A stretch of DNA of 64,000 nt from Francisella orientalis FNO12 (lineage in GTDB: Bacteria; Pseudomonadota; Gammaproteobacteria; Francisellales; Francisellaceae). Within the stretch, counting starts at the first letter, position 1. The number at the start of each line of letters is the position of its first letter. The notes below the pieces were generated by a model. It had not been told where the DNA came from. It saw nothing but the letters and a program-made list of their open reading frames with translations, and did no database searches. The stretch covers positions 62,001 to 126,000 of the forward strand of contig NZ_CP011921.2 of assembly GCF_001042525.2 (NCBI RefSeq). The letters run 5' to 3'. The translations under genes were made by a program, and so were the position numbers. Positions 18,701-28,417 of the stretch are shown here, one piece after another.

Positions 18701-19627
18701 CTAGAGTTGTTTTTGAGTGTCTGTGACATCATTTTGTTTTTCTTGAGCTGGGCTGGCGATGGAGCTACCACTTGTAGCGGTTTTTAAAGTACTACCTCTA
18801 TTAGCTATAATATCATCAGCATCCTGATCTTGATCCGCTTTTGTAACCAACTCATGATCTAATGTTGCAGTATCACTTGAGATTTCTTGGCGTGTATAGC
18901 TAGATTTGCTAGTAGTAGTATCAACTATATCATTCAAATAAACTCCAACTTCTTTTTTAACATCTTTTTGACTTTTCAGAACGTCTCTCTGCATAAACTG
19001 AGCTTCATGAACGGTATCAATAGTCATGTGCGTGTATAGATATTCAGGATCAATAATATAAGGTCTAAGCGAAGTGTTGTACTCCTTCTCTAGCTCTGGG
19101 AAATTAACGGTATATGCTACGTTGATACGTTTTCTGCCGTTACTATCTGTTATTAGCATCGCAACAAGATCAGCGTCTATTTTATAGTCCTTTCTAACTA
19201 GGTGATATTGTTGTTTTCTATCTAATACTATTTGTCTGACAGGAGTTGCATATACATTCTCAGTTTTTATTGGTTTACTAATAGTTGTGATACCTGCCTT
19301 TTGAAGCTCTGCCAAAGTACGATCACCATAATTATCCTTGGCTAGTCTAAGATCGATCTCAATCATTTTAGCAAGCACTCTTTCTCTAAATTCTCTAGTT
19401 TGTTTTAGATCAAACGCAAGACATGTTCCTGTACCATCTTTTTGGAAACAACTATTTCTCTTATCTATTAGTACAAAAAGTTTTCTAGTTTTATCATAAT
19501 ATAATTGATAATCAGGAGTGTTATCACTATGACCTAGATAAACGAACTGGTCATTAGATAACACTCCACATGAGGCAACAGCTAAAATTAATAGTAATAG
19601 TGATATTTTACTGAGTATTTTACGCAT
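18701..19627 (-). CDS. hypothetical lipoprotein
   Basis: I do not recognise a family. From ATG 19627 the protein is about 308 residues, with signal peptide MRKILSKISLLLLILAVASC and lipobox VASC, so it should be lipid-anchored. The mature part is rich in charged residues (DNYGDRTLAELQKAGITT in the middle). The last 60 residues are Ser/Thr/Asp/Gln-rich and look disordered. ATG 19651 is 8 codons upstream and less likely. It is separate from the def-rib genes that follow upstream on the same strand (about 100-base gap). Confidence 0.7.
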   Translation of the reverse strand: MRKILSKISLLLLILAVASCGVLSNDQFVYLGHSDNTPDYQLYYDKTRKLFVLIDKRNSCFQKDGTGTCLAFDLKQTREFRERVLAKMIEIDLRLAKDNYGDRTLAELQKAGITTISKPIKTENVYATPVRQIVLDRKQQYHLVRKDYKIDADLVAMLITDSNGRKRINVAYTVNFPELEKEYNTSLRPYIIDPEYLYTHMTIDTVHEAQFMQRDVLKSQKDVKKEVGVYLNDIVDTTTSKSSYTRQEISSDTATLDHELVTKADQDQDADDIIANRGSTLKTATSGSSIASPAQEKQNDVTDTQKQL

Positions 19628-19727
19628 ATTTTGAATTCCATGATTTAACAAACAGTTTCAAGACATAATTCTTGCTTAGTGACGCTGAAAAGTAAAGCCT
19701 TGATTATATATAGGAAAATACTAAAAA

Positions 19728-20246
19728 TTAAGCATTGGCATTTTCTTGAATCAATTTTTTATATTTTTTCTCTATTATTTTACGCTTAAGCGAACCAAGA
19801 TGATCAAAAAAAGTAACACCATTAAGATGATCTATTTCATGTTGGATGCATCTAGCTAAAAATCCATCTTTTTCAATTTCAATCTCTTCACCAAATTCAT
19901 TAAGCGCTTTTATTTTAACTTTAGTTGCTCTATTTACTTTAGCAGAAACTCCAGGAAATGATAAACAGCCTTCTTCATCAACTATCTTACCACCTTGGTC
20001 GATTATCTTAGGATTGATGATTGTAATTATCTCAGGAGTCTCGCTCTCTAAGTTATTATGCATTATAAAAAATCTCTTTTTGATACCAACTTGTATTGCA
20101 GCTAATCCCACACCATTTGCTTCTATCATTAACTCAGTCATTTCAGCTATTGTTGCTCGAAAATCATCATTGATTTCTTCTAGTAAGACGTCTTGCGCAA
20201 TTTCTTTGAGTATAGGATGAGGATATTTTAGAATCCCTAAAGACAT
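19728..20246 (-). CDS. def: peptide deformylase
   Basis: Deformylase removes the formyl group from new proteins, using a metal ion. The three motifs are complete: GVGLAAIQ at residues 46-53, EGCLSFPG with ligand Cys94, and QHEIDHLNG with ligands His136 and His140 and catalytic Glu137. The length of 172 residues is normal. It is the last gene of the riboflavin cluster, 3 bases after ribH; def is usually paired with fmt, so this is an uncommon position. Confidence 0.95.
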   Translation of the reverse strand: MSLGILKYPHPILKEIAQDVLLEEINDDFRATIAEMTELMIEANGVGLAAIQVGIKKRFFIMHNNLESETPEIITIINPKIIDQGGKIVDEEGCLSFPGVSAKVNRATKVKIKALNEFGEEIEIEKDGFLARCIQHEIDHLNGVTFFDHLGSLKRKIIEKKYKKLIQENANA

Positions 20247-20249
20247 ATT

Positions 20250-20693
20250 TTATACTCCTTGTTCTAATATATCTTTTTTCATTTTTGCCATAGTTAGAGC
20301 AGCTTGGACACAGTATTTACCTTTGTGTCCTTTTTTACCGCCGACTCTTTCTAAGGCTTGTTCTTTATTGTGTGTAGTTAATATACCAAAAATCACAGGA
20401 AGATTATACTCATGCATAACTCTTTGCGTACCATAGCTTACTTGGTTGCAAACATAATCATAGTGGTCTGTCTCACCTCTAATCACACAACCAAGAAGTA
20501 CAACAGCGTCAACTTGGTTAGTCTCTGCTAACAGTTTGGCAGCATAAGGCAACTCCACAGCACCCGGAACTTTTTTGATATATATTTGACTATCTTTTAG
20601 ACCTTGAGCATAAGCTTCTTCTAAGGCCCCTTCAAGCATTTTATCCGTTATCAATGAGTTAAATTCACTTACGACAATAGCTAGTTTTTTCAT
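20250..20693 (-). CDS. ribH: 6,7-dimethyl-8-ribityllumazine synthase
   Basis: RibH condenses the ribityl-uracil product of RibD with 3,4-dihydroxy-2-butanone 4-phosphate (from RibBA) to give lumazine, the substrate of RibE. Motifs are EFNSLITDKMLEGA, PGAVELPYAAKLL and GCVIRGETDHYDYVC, with catalytic His77. Length is 147 residues. Only 3 bases separate it from ribBA and from def, so translation is probably coupled. Confidence 0.95.
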   Translation of the reverse strand: MKKLAIVVSEFNSLITDKMLEGALEEAYAQGLKDSQIYIKKVPGAVELPYAAKLLAETNQVDAVVLLGCVIRGETDHYDYVCNQVSYGTQRVMHEYNLPVIFGILTTHNKEQALERVGGKKGHKGKYCVQAALTMAKMKKDILEQGV

Positions 20694-20696
20694 ACT

Positions 20697-21908
20697 CTAT
20701 ATCCCTTTAATTGTATGTTTTGCTTTAGTTTTCTTGGTTATTAAGTAGTTTCTATTATGTGAGTTTACAAATGCTTCACAATATACAGGCTCGGCGTGTA
20801 TGTTGACATTTCTAAGAGCTGCTAATTTCTCAGGATTATTTGATATCAATCTACACTGATCTACATGATTATATTTTAGAACTTGCACGGCTAAATCATA
20901 TTTTCTAGCATCTGCAGGTAATCCAAGAGCTAAATTTGCTTCAATAGTATCCATATTTTCATTCATCTGTAGATTATATGCTTTGAGCTTATTAGTCAGG
21001 CCTATACCTCTACCTTCTTGATCAAGGTATATAAAAAAGCCTCCCTCTTCACTAATCATTTCGATTCCTTTATGTAGCTGGTCTTGGCAGTCACAACGTA
21101 GTGATCCAAAAATATCCCCTGTTATGCAAGATGAGTGCATCCTAACCAGAGGGTTATTACCAGTGTAAGGCTTAGATAAAACAACAACCTCATCATCACT
21201 AAAATTATCTTTATAGACGCTCATTTCTAATTCACCAATCTTTTTAAATGGTATCGTAGAGCTTGCCATTTTTGTGACAAAAATTTCAGTTGCTAAACGG
21301 TATTGATAAAGTTCAGCAATAGTTAAAAGAGGCAGGTTATACTTTTTGGTAAATGCTTCTAATTCAGGAGCTTTCATCATTGTGCCATCTTTGTTCATCA
21401 GCTCACATAAAACACCAGCACTATTGAAGCCACTGAGCTTCATAAGATCAACAGTTGCTTCAGTATGACCATTTCTTCCAAGTACACCTTTATCATTCGC
21501 TAAAAGCGGGAATATGTGCCCTGGTCTAGCTAATTCATCAGCTTTTGCATTGGTTTTTGAGGCTACTTGTATTGTATGTGCTCTATCTTTCGCAGATACT
21601 CCTGTAGTTACACCTTCTTTGGCCTCTATCGTTATAGTAAATGAAGTAGTAAGCGCGCTATTGTTTTGATTAGCTGCTACCATCGGCGACAGATTTAACT
21701 GTTTTGCTTTTTTTGAATCCATTGCTAAGCAAACAATACCACTTGTATATTCAAGCATAAAAGCAATATTAGCCTCCGTAGCTTTCTCACCTGGGAGAAT
21801 TAAGTCTCCCTCATTTTCTCTATCGTAATCATCAAGAACAACCACAGGCTTCCCTTGCTTGAGAGCTTGTATTGCATTTCCAATATTTTCTTTTATTTGC
21901 TTAAACAT
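20697..21908 (-). CDS. ribBA: bifunctional DHBP synthase / GTP cyclohydrolase II
   Basis: This protein supplies both riboflavin precursors. The N-terminal half is DHBP synthase (DDYDRENEGDLI, RPGHIFPL, GRNGHTEATVDL). The C-terminal half is GTP cyclohydrolase II, with zinc cysteines in SSCITGDIFGSLRCDC, then YLDQEGRGIGL. The start at 21908 overlaps the end of ribE by 8 bases (ATGTTTAA); the reading frame is open further upstream but that part is inside ribE. It has about 403 residues. The linker cyclohydrolase part is complete, so both activities are likely. Confidence 0.93.
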   Translation of the reverse strand: MFKQIKENIGNAIQALKQGKPVVVLDDYDRENEGDLILPGEKATEANIAFMLEYTSGIVCLAMDSKKAKQLNLSPMVAANQNNSALTTSFTITIEAKEGVTTGVSAKDRAHTIQVASKTNAKADELARPGHIFPLLANDKGVLGRNGHTEATVDLMKLSGFNSAGVLCELMNKDGTMMKAPELEAFTKKYNLPLLTIAELYQYRLATEIFVTKMASSTIPFKKIGELEMSVYKDNFSDDEVVVLSKPYTGNNPLVRMHSSCITGDIFGSLRCDCQDQLHKGIEMISEEGGFFIYLDQEGRGIGLTNKLKAYNLQMNENMDTIEANLALGLPADARKYDLAVQVLKYNHVDQCRLISNNPEKLAALRNVNIHAEPVYCEAFVNSHNRNYLITKKTKAKHTIKGI

Positions 21909-22506
21909 TTTCTTTAAATCCTTGTATATATTTGTAGATATACTTGCCCGTTGCATCAGCCTCAAGATTCACAATAGAGCCTTTAGTATAGTTCTTTGCA
22001 ATAGTGATCTCAATAGTATGTGGTATTAAAGTTACTGTAAAGGAGTCATCAAATGTATCGATTACAGTTATGCTCATACCATCTATAGTCACAAATCCTT
22101 TTGTGACTAGATATTTAAGTAACTCTTTAGATGCTGAAATCTCAACTAGCCATGCTCCACCGACATTTGTTATGCTTATAATTTGTCCAGTTTCGTCAAT
22201 ATGACCTTGTACCATGTGTCCACCGACATGCTCACCATAGCGTATAGCAAGCTCGGTATTCACTAACTGATTTTCTACTAGAACATCTAGGTTGGTTTTT
22301 TGTAAAGTTTCTGGAACTGCATCAAAATTAGCTGTTGAATTTTGTTTATTAATCTCAGTTACTGTAAGGCAAGTACCATTGATAGCAACGCTATCACCAA
22401 TATTACAATTTATACTATTGTTAAACTTTATACAAAAAGTTCTTATATTGCCTTTATTTGTTATATCTTCTACCGTCCCTAGTTCTTGGACAATGCCACT
22501 AAACAT
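21901..22506 (-). CDS. ribE: riboflavin synthase alpha chain
   Basis: Riboflavin synthase dismutates two lumazines to riboflavin. It has two lumazine-binding repeats: MFSGIVQELGTVEDI with SVAINGTCLTV, and GHMVQGHIDETGQI with VTIDGMSITVI. Length is 201 residues. ATG 22506 overlaps the ribD stop by 8 bases (ATGTTTAG), the same arrangement as the ribE/ribBA junction. Confidence 0.94.
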   Translation of the reverse strand: MFSGIVQELGTVEDITNKGNIRTFCIKFNNSINCNIGDSVAINGTCLTVTEINKQNSTANFDAVPETLQKTNLDVLVENQLVNTELAIRYGEHVGGHMVQGHIDETGQIISITNVGGAWLVEISASKELLKYLVTKGFVTIDGMSITVIDTFDDSFTVTLIPHTIEITIAKNYTKGSIVNLEADATGKYIYKYIQGFKENV

Positions 22507-23569
22507 TAGTAGTTTCCTTAAAATATGAGTTTATTAGTAAATCTTCGCCTAAAAAAGATACGTCTTGAAATATGAGTTTCTCTTTAGGATTACAACCTGC
22601 TATTACAGCAGGTGATAAATATGTTGCAAATTCATTAATTAGTTTTTGATTTATAAAATTTTCTAGAGTCTTTTTACCACCTTCAACCAAAAGGCTTGTT
22701 ATCCCAGTTTGCCCCATCTTGTTTAAAAGGCTATCTAAGCACATTTGTCCTTTGAATGTTGGTAGTAGCCAGTACTCGATACCAATATTGTCTAGTTCGT
22801 TAGCAACTTGAGCGGAAATTTTTGAACATACAAAAATAGTTTTTGCATGATTTTGATTTAGAACTTTCCAACTATTATCTATTTCGGAAAGATTATTAGA
22901 AATAATAAATCTAACAGGGTGTTTCTTTCTGCCTAGCTGTATTCGTACATCAAGACCTGGGTTATCATCAATTAGAGTTTGCTTTCCAATTAATATCGCA
23001 TCACAAATATTGCGGAGTTTGTGAGTATCTACAAATGCTTCTTTAGAGCTGATTTTTTTTGAATCATTACCATTTACAGCTATTTTACCATCAAGAGACA
23101 TTGCCCATTTTGCATAGACAAAAGGTCTTTGAGTTTTTTGGTAGTGAAAAAATATTTTATTTTGTTCTAGAGCTTGTTTTTCTAAGACTCCAATTTTGAC
23201 TTCTATTCCAGCATCTTTGAGCTTTTGTATGCCTTTACCAGCAAATAAAGGATTAGGATCAAGTGTTGCGACTACTACTTTTTGTATGTCTGCTTTAATT
23301 AATGCATCTGTACAGGGCGGAGTCCTTCCATGGTGGCAACATGGCTCTAAAGTTACATATGCAGTAGCGCCTTTTGCTTTGTCTCCAGCTTTTTTCAGTG
23401 CATGAATCTCTGCATGAGCTTCTCCTACAGCTTCATGCCAACCTTCTGAAATAATGGCCCCATTTTTTACTATTATGCATCCAACCATAGGATTTGGTGA
23501 TACTGATAGCCTACCTCTATTTGCTAGAGTGAGTGCTTGTTTCATATAGTAGTTTTCAATATTTTTCAT
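22499..23569 (-). CDS. ribD: riboflavin biosynthesis deaminase/reductase
   Basis: RibD carries out the second and third steps of riboflavin synthesis. The N-terminal deaminase has the zinc motifs HAEIHAL and PCCHHGRTPPC; the C-terminal reductase has RPFVYAKWAMSLDGKIA and SLLVEGGKKTLENF. Length is about 356 residues from the ATG at 23569; an ATG at 23581 is also in frame. It is the first gene of the rib operon, directly below the FMN riboswitch. Confidence 0.94.
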   Translation of the reverse strand: MKNIENYYMKQALTLANRGRLSVSPNPMVGCIIVKNGAIISEGWHEAVGEAHAEIHALKKAGDKAKGATAYVTLEPCCHHGRTPPCTDALIKADIQKVVVATLDPNPLFAGKGIQKLKDAGIEVKIGVLEKQALEQNKIFFHYQKTQRPFVYAKWAMSLDGKIAVNGNDSKKISSKEAFVDTHKLRNICDAILIGKQTLIDDNPGLDVRIQLGRKKHPVRFIISNNLSEIDNSWKVLNQNHAKTIFVCSKISAQVANELDNIGIEYWLLPTFKGQMCLDSLLNKMGQTGITSLLVEGGKKTLENFINQKLINEFATYLSPAVIAGCNPKEKLIFQDVSFLGEDLLINSYFKETTNV

Positions 23570-23630
23570 TTGCCCATCCAAAATCTTTAGTTACATTTAG
23601 GGCAGGGATAGTCGAAACATGATAATATGC

Positions 23631-23652
23631 AAAACCCGCTACAAGAGGGGTT
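23631..23652 (-). terminator. possible FMN-controlled hairpin in the ribD leader
   Basis: On the minus strand AACCC(C) (23652-23647), a roughly 9-base loop and CGGGTTTT form a stem of about 5-6 pairs followed by T. It lies between the aptamer and ribD and could be the attenuator, but the stem is short and I am not sure. Confidence 0.35.
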
Positions 23653-23683
23653 GCTATTACCAAGTTCCGTTTTTGAATTTCTT

Positions 23684-23829
23684 CAATCTTCTTTCATACA
23701 GACTATACTGTCGGCTTTGGAGTTACACCAAATCTGCTAGACCTTTTTAGTATCTAAAAAGCGCTCGCGGGCTTCTGTAATTAGACAGTTACCGCCGGTA
23801 GGGAATTTCGCCCTGCCCTGAAGATTATC
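23684..23829 (-). promoter_or_regulatory. FMN riboswitch (RFN element)
   Basis: The minus strand has all conserved blocks of the RFN aptamer in order: CTTCAGGGCAGGG, GAAATTCCCTACCGGCGGT, AAGCCCGCGAGCG, GATTTGGTG followed by AACTCCAAAGCCGACAGT, and AGTCTGTATG before AGAAGATTG. It lies about 110 bases upstream of ribD and controls the ribD-ribE-ribBA-ribH(-def) operon: FMN binding reduces expression. A 9-base complement of its first block lies downstream (23599-23607). Confidence 0.96.
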
Positions 23830-23941
23830 TTTGAATTATAACATTTCTAAACTTTATATAGTAAGAAAGTTTTTAAATAAAATATGCAAAATTAATAATC
23901 AATATTATAATTGTATGAATGAATGTCTGTGTGGAACTTAA

Positions 23942-25180
23942 GTGAATCAGTATTATATATTTGTAATATTATGCGTTATCGCAGGTTTCTCTAGTTATGT
24001 TAATTATAGGTATCTTAGGTTGCCAAAAGCTATAGGGTTAACTGTTTTAAGTGCTTTGATAGCACTGTTATTGAAGATTGATCATAAATCTCTCTTTCCT
24101 ATATACTCATTATTGTACAATGTTAATTTTAAGGAAGTAGTTTTAGAAGTACTTCTTGGTTATCTTGTTTTTGCATCAGCGATGCACCTAAATTTTATAG
24201 AAATAAAAAGAAACTCGTATGGTATATTTGTACTTTCTAGTTGAGGAGTCGTAATATCCACTTTTACAATAGGTACATTATGCTGGATTGCTGCACCATA
24301 TATACTGGGAATTCATGTTGACTATGTCCGTTGTCTTATGATTGGTACTATCTTCTCACCAACGGATCCAGTTACAGTATTTGACGTATTTAAGAAAAAT
24401 AAAAATGTACCAAAGAAAGTGAAAACTATTTTATCAGGAGAGGCATTATTCAATGACGTGTTCTCAATCGTATTATTCTTGCTCTTCTTATCTATTGTTA
24501 TAGATGGCAAGCAAGACACAAGCTCGATCAAGCTCGTACTACTATTTATACAAGATGGAGTAGGTGGAGCTTTACTTGGTATTATATTAGGTTATCTAGA
24601 CAAGTCTTTGATGAGTAAATTAGATGATGGATATACTCTTATTATAATATCATGGGCATTAGTGAGTTTTGGCTCTTGGTTTGCGACACACTTAGATGTA
24701 TCGGAAGCTATTACTATGGCGATTACAGGAATTGTTATAGGAAACTCACGTCCACAGGGAAAACTCTCAGTAGAGTCAAAAACTATTCTTACTAACTTTT
24801 GGATGGTTATTGATGAGCTTCTAAATACATTTTTATTTGTTTTGATAGGTATAGAAGCCTTAAATATGACTTTCTCGAATGAGGTTATGATTGCGGGGTG
24901 TATCTTGTTTGTTATTGTACTTATAGCTAGATATTTGAGTGTTTTTGTTTCGATGTTGATGGTATATAAGACAACTCAAAATAATTTTTGGCGAAATAAT
25001 CTTGTGATGACGTGGGCAGGTCTGAGAGGAGGCGTGTCGATTGCATTGGTTTTAAGTATACCTCTTGAGCATAGATACAGTCATACTTCATCGATTATTT
25101 ATGTGGCTGTATTGTTATCAATATTTATACAAGGTATTTCTTTTAGGAAAGTTTTAGAAAAAGCTTATGCTAAGAAATAG
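23942..25180 (+). pseudogene. CPA1 family Na+/H+ antiporter (NhaP-like), nonsense mutation
   Basis: A monovalent cation/proton antiporter of about 412 codons is broken by one TGA at 24242-24244, after ...GIFVLSS; the frame then continues with GVVISTFTIG. The rest is open to the natural stop, including the family motif GTIFSPTDPVTVFDVF and GEALFNDVFSIVL, with SWALVSFGSW and TWAGLRGGVSIAL. The start codon is GTG 23942. A second, intact antiporter is at 53532. Confidence 0.85.
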
Positions 25181-25196
25181 TATAACTGTAGTAGAT

Positions 25197-26899
25197 TTAG
25201 CCATACATTTCTTTTAGATGGCTGTTAAAGAAATCAAGAGCATTACCATAGTTATACTTGCCGGTAATAATTTCTATATATATACCACTCTTATGCTCTC
25301 TAGCTTCTTTGAGTGCTTGTGCTAGCTCTTGACCTGTTTTTACTTTGATAGTTAACCAATCATTACAGCTAAAAGCCTTTGGTAAGTCTTTATAGTTTAA
25401 TTGAGCAAGATCATCATAGCTTGGATTAGGGTCTAACTCTAACGCTCTTTCGACCATAAAACCATCATTATTTATACATAATATGATAGGGTTTACTCTG
25501 TATCTTCCCATAACTCCTAATTCATTAAGAGTTAATTGATGAGATCCTTCACCTGTGATTAATACTGTTCTAGAATCAGGATTGGCTAGTGCTACGCCAA
25601 GAGTAGCTGGTGTTGCCCAGCCGATAGAGCCCCACAAAGTTTGGTTATAGTACTTCACACCCTCAAGTAATGAATGGTAGTTTTGGCATATTAAGTGATG
25701 AAGAACCAGTTTCTACTACAAGGCTGTCTGTGTTTTTTAAGAATTTTAAAACTTGGGCATATAGCACACCAAGTGTTAAGTTTTCTTGAGTTATCGGAGT
25801 ATCTTGTATAGTCATTCTAGAGTATTCAGGACGATAGTTTATACTCTCAACTTTCTCTAATAATGCATCAAGTAACTCAGATAAATAAACATCGGCTAGA
25901 TAAGTTTTCTTATCTTCAACAAATAAAGGCCCTAAATTTAGAACCTTGTTTAAATTTAAATTATTAGTAAACCCAGCGGTGTTAAAGTCAGACCATAGTG
26001 CGTCACCTAAATTAATCACAAGATCAGCATCTTCAACTATTTCGGCTGTATTTGTGTCTGATAGTAAGCCAACATAAAATCCTATATAGTTAGGATGTGT
26101 TTCAGATATTACGCTCTTATCATGAGGCATAATAGCAAAAGTGATATTTAACTTTTCTATGAGTTTAATAGCTTTCTCAGTTATGCCAAATCTATCTAAT
26201 TTGATAGCAGGGATAGCTACGACTTTTTTAGCCTTACTTAGATGCTCTAGCATTAGGTTTACAGCTAACTCAAGCTGATGCGGATTGGTCTTTAGATAAC
26301 TACAGTCTATATCATCTGGTGTTATATCTGTGACAGGTCGACTACCACCGTCTAATGAGACACTTATATAAGCTGGCTTACGATATTTAGAATGCTTCTG
26401 CGATGACTCTATTCATTTCTCTACGAGCATTTTCAGGAGTGATAACCGCTGAGACACAGGCTGCAGAAGCTGATAGATCAAAAAAGTTTCCAAAAACGCC
26501 ATCACCTAATGTATGGTGAACTTGCTTTTTCTTTCCAACCGCTGCATCATTTGGGCTACCAACTAAGTGAAAAACAACTAAGTTCTCTGCTTTTTAGCCC
26601 ATGACACCATTTAGAGCGCTCAACTCACCGACAGCATAAGTAGTACATAAGATAGCGGCTCCATTGACTCTGGCAAAACCATCTGCAGCATAGCTAGCAT
26701 TAAGCTCATTAGCATTTACGATATTATTAAGTTTTGGGTTATTGATAAGTGCGTGATCTAATGCAAATGCAAAATCTCCAGGTACTGAAAATGAATAATC
26801 TATTCCTAAATCTACTAATCTTGATACTACATATTCAGCTACATTAGTAGCATCTTTAGCGGTATCGAAAACTTTTTTACCATTAATATTCTTACTCAT
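25197..26899 (-). pseudogene. thiamine-diphosphate decarboxylase (indolepyruvate/pyruvate decarboxylase-like)
   Basis: This was a roughly 560-residue ThDP enzyme of the pyruvate/indolepyruvate decarboxylase type. The N-terminus is VAEYVVSRLVDLGIDYSFSVPGDF, with the active-site Glu in NANELNASYAADGFAR. The C-terminus has the ThDP site GEGSHQLTLNELGV and NNDGFMVERAL. I see three lesions: in-frame TAA at 26594-26596, a frameshift near 26397 and another near 25668. The gene is dead. Confidence 0.85.
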
Positions 26900-27069
26900 A
26901 AATCCCTCTTTTAGTTAAAATAAATTTTAAAATCACTTTCAGCATATCCTTTGTTTATAGGTATAGCAATAATTTGATAACGATATTTTTTTAAAAAGAT
27001 AGCTTAACTTAAGAAGTTATTTTAGAGAGATTTTTGTGCAAGGTGTTGTCAAAGCAGGAACTTGGTATT

Positions 27070-27316
27070 TTAAGATTCTCTTTTTGCAAAAGCGTATTTT
27101 TTAACTATTTTGCCATTAATTAGATGTTTTTGAATGATTTTTTCTAAAACTTCTGGAGTACATGAGTGATACCAAACATTATCAGGCTGTACTACTGCTA
27201 TTGGACCATTTTGACAAACTCTTAGACTGTATGTCTTTGATCTATAATAGGAGTATGTGTTTTTCAATATTATCTAGGCCTAGTTTTTTTGCTTTGGTTT
27301 CGAGTGATGCTGACAT
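27070..27316 (-). pseudogene. thioredoxin-like 2Fe-2S ferredoxin, internal deletion
   Basis: The N-terminus from ATG 27316 ([20 protein letters not shown]) and the C-terminus ([18 protein letters not shown], then [15 protein letters not shown]) match small (2Fe-2S) ferredoxins of the thioredoxin-like type. They are in different frames and join near 27245 after a deletion of about 40 residues, which removes the first cluster cysteines. Without them the protein cannot bind a 2Fe-2S cluster. Confidence 0.75.
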
Positions 27317-27403
27317 TTTAGTTACCCTTAAATTTAAACAGTGTAATTTTATTATAAATAGATTTAAAATTATTGAGAAAATATTAACAAATATGGAGAT
27401 AAA

Positions 27404-28327
27404 ATGGAAAAGAACATTTCCAAAGAAACACTAGAAAAGTTAGCTCGAGCTTATCTAAGAGATATCAAAAGTAAGAGACGTTGGAAATTTTTTACTAGAT
27501 CTATAATTATTTTGGTTGTCTTAGTGATAATTATCCCTGGCTTATTTAGTTCATCAAAGGAGCTTACATCACACATAGGGTTAGTCAACGTTGATGGTGT
27601 AATAGCCAAAGATGCAGAAGCAAATGCAGAAAGAATTAATAAAAGTTTGGATGATGCTTATGCCAGCAAGGCAGTTAAAGGTGTGATTGTTGAGATAAAT
27701 AGCCCTGGAGGTTCACCTGTACAATCTGATGAGATATATTCGCATATGAGATATTTGCAGAAAAAATATCCAAATATTCCTATGTATGCTGTATGTACAG
27801 ATGTTTGTGCTAGCGGAGGATACTATATTGCTGCTGGTGCAAAAGATATTTATGCTAATAAGATGACAATTGTTGGTTCAATCGGTGTTATAGGCAGTGG
27901 TTTTGGCTTTACCGAGCTTATGGACAAGCTAGGTATAGAGCGTAGGACATATACATCAGGCTCTAATAAGGATTTTTTAGATCCTTTTTCTCCAGAAAGA
28001 CCAGAGCAAACAGAGCAATTTAATAAGCTCTTAGATGAGACACATCAAGTGTTTATAACAGCAGTTGAGCAATCGAGAGGTGACAGATTGAAATATAAGG
28101 CTATGGATACAACATTTTCAGGAGAGCCTTTTAGTGGTATTCAAGCACAAAGGATGGGACTAATTGATGGCTTTGCTTCAGTTAATCAACTTAAGCGTGA
28201 TAAGTTTAATAATTTAGATATCGTTGATTACACGCAGCCATTAGATTTTTTGACAGCAGTGTCAAATAAGCTTGGTAATAGTGTCTACTATAAAGCGCTT
28301 TCGGAAACAAGTTTTAGTCTAAAATAA
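27404..28327 (+). CDS. sppA: signal peptide peptidase SppA-type, S49 family
   Basis: This 307-residue inner-membrane serine protease degrades cleaved signal peptides. One membrane anchor is at residues 31-48, and the catalytic part is periplasmic. The Ser nucleophile is Ser137 in CASGGYYIAAG, and NSPGGSPVQSDEI and VGSIGVIGSGFGF are typical. It is the short, single-domain form (E. coli SppA is double length). It precedes skp by 81 bases. Confidence 0.9.
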   Translation: MEKNISKETLEKLARAYLRDIKSKRRWKFFTRSIIILVVLVIIIPGLFSSSKELTSHIGLVNVDGVIAKDAEANAERINKSLDDAYASKAVKGVIVEINSPGGSPVQSDEIYSHMRYLQKKYPNIPMYAVCTDVCASGGYYIAAGAKDIYANKMTIVGSIGVIGSGFGFTELMDKLGIERRTYTSGSNKDFLDPFSPERPEQTEQFNKLLDETHQVFITAVEQSRGDRLKYKAMDTTFSGEPFSGIQAQRMGLIDGFASVNQLKRDKFNNLDIVDYTQPLDFLTAVSNKLGNSVYYKALSETSFSLK

Positions 28328-28417
28328 ATATATTAAGTGTTGAAACATATAATAACCATGATTATAATCGATATTAAACTAAGTTTCTAAACTAAACATA
28401 ACTAAGGAATGGAAATT

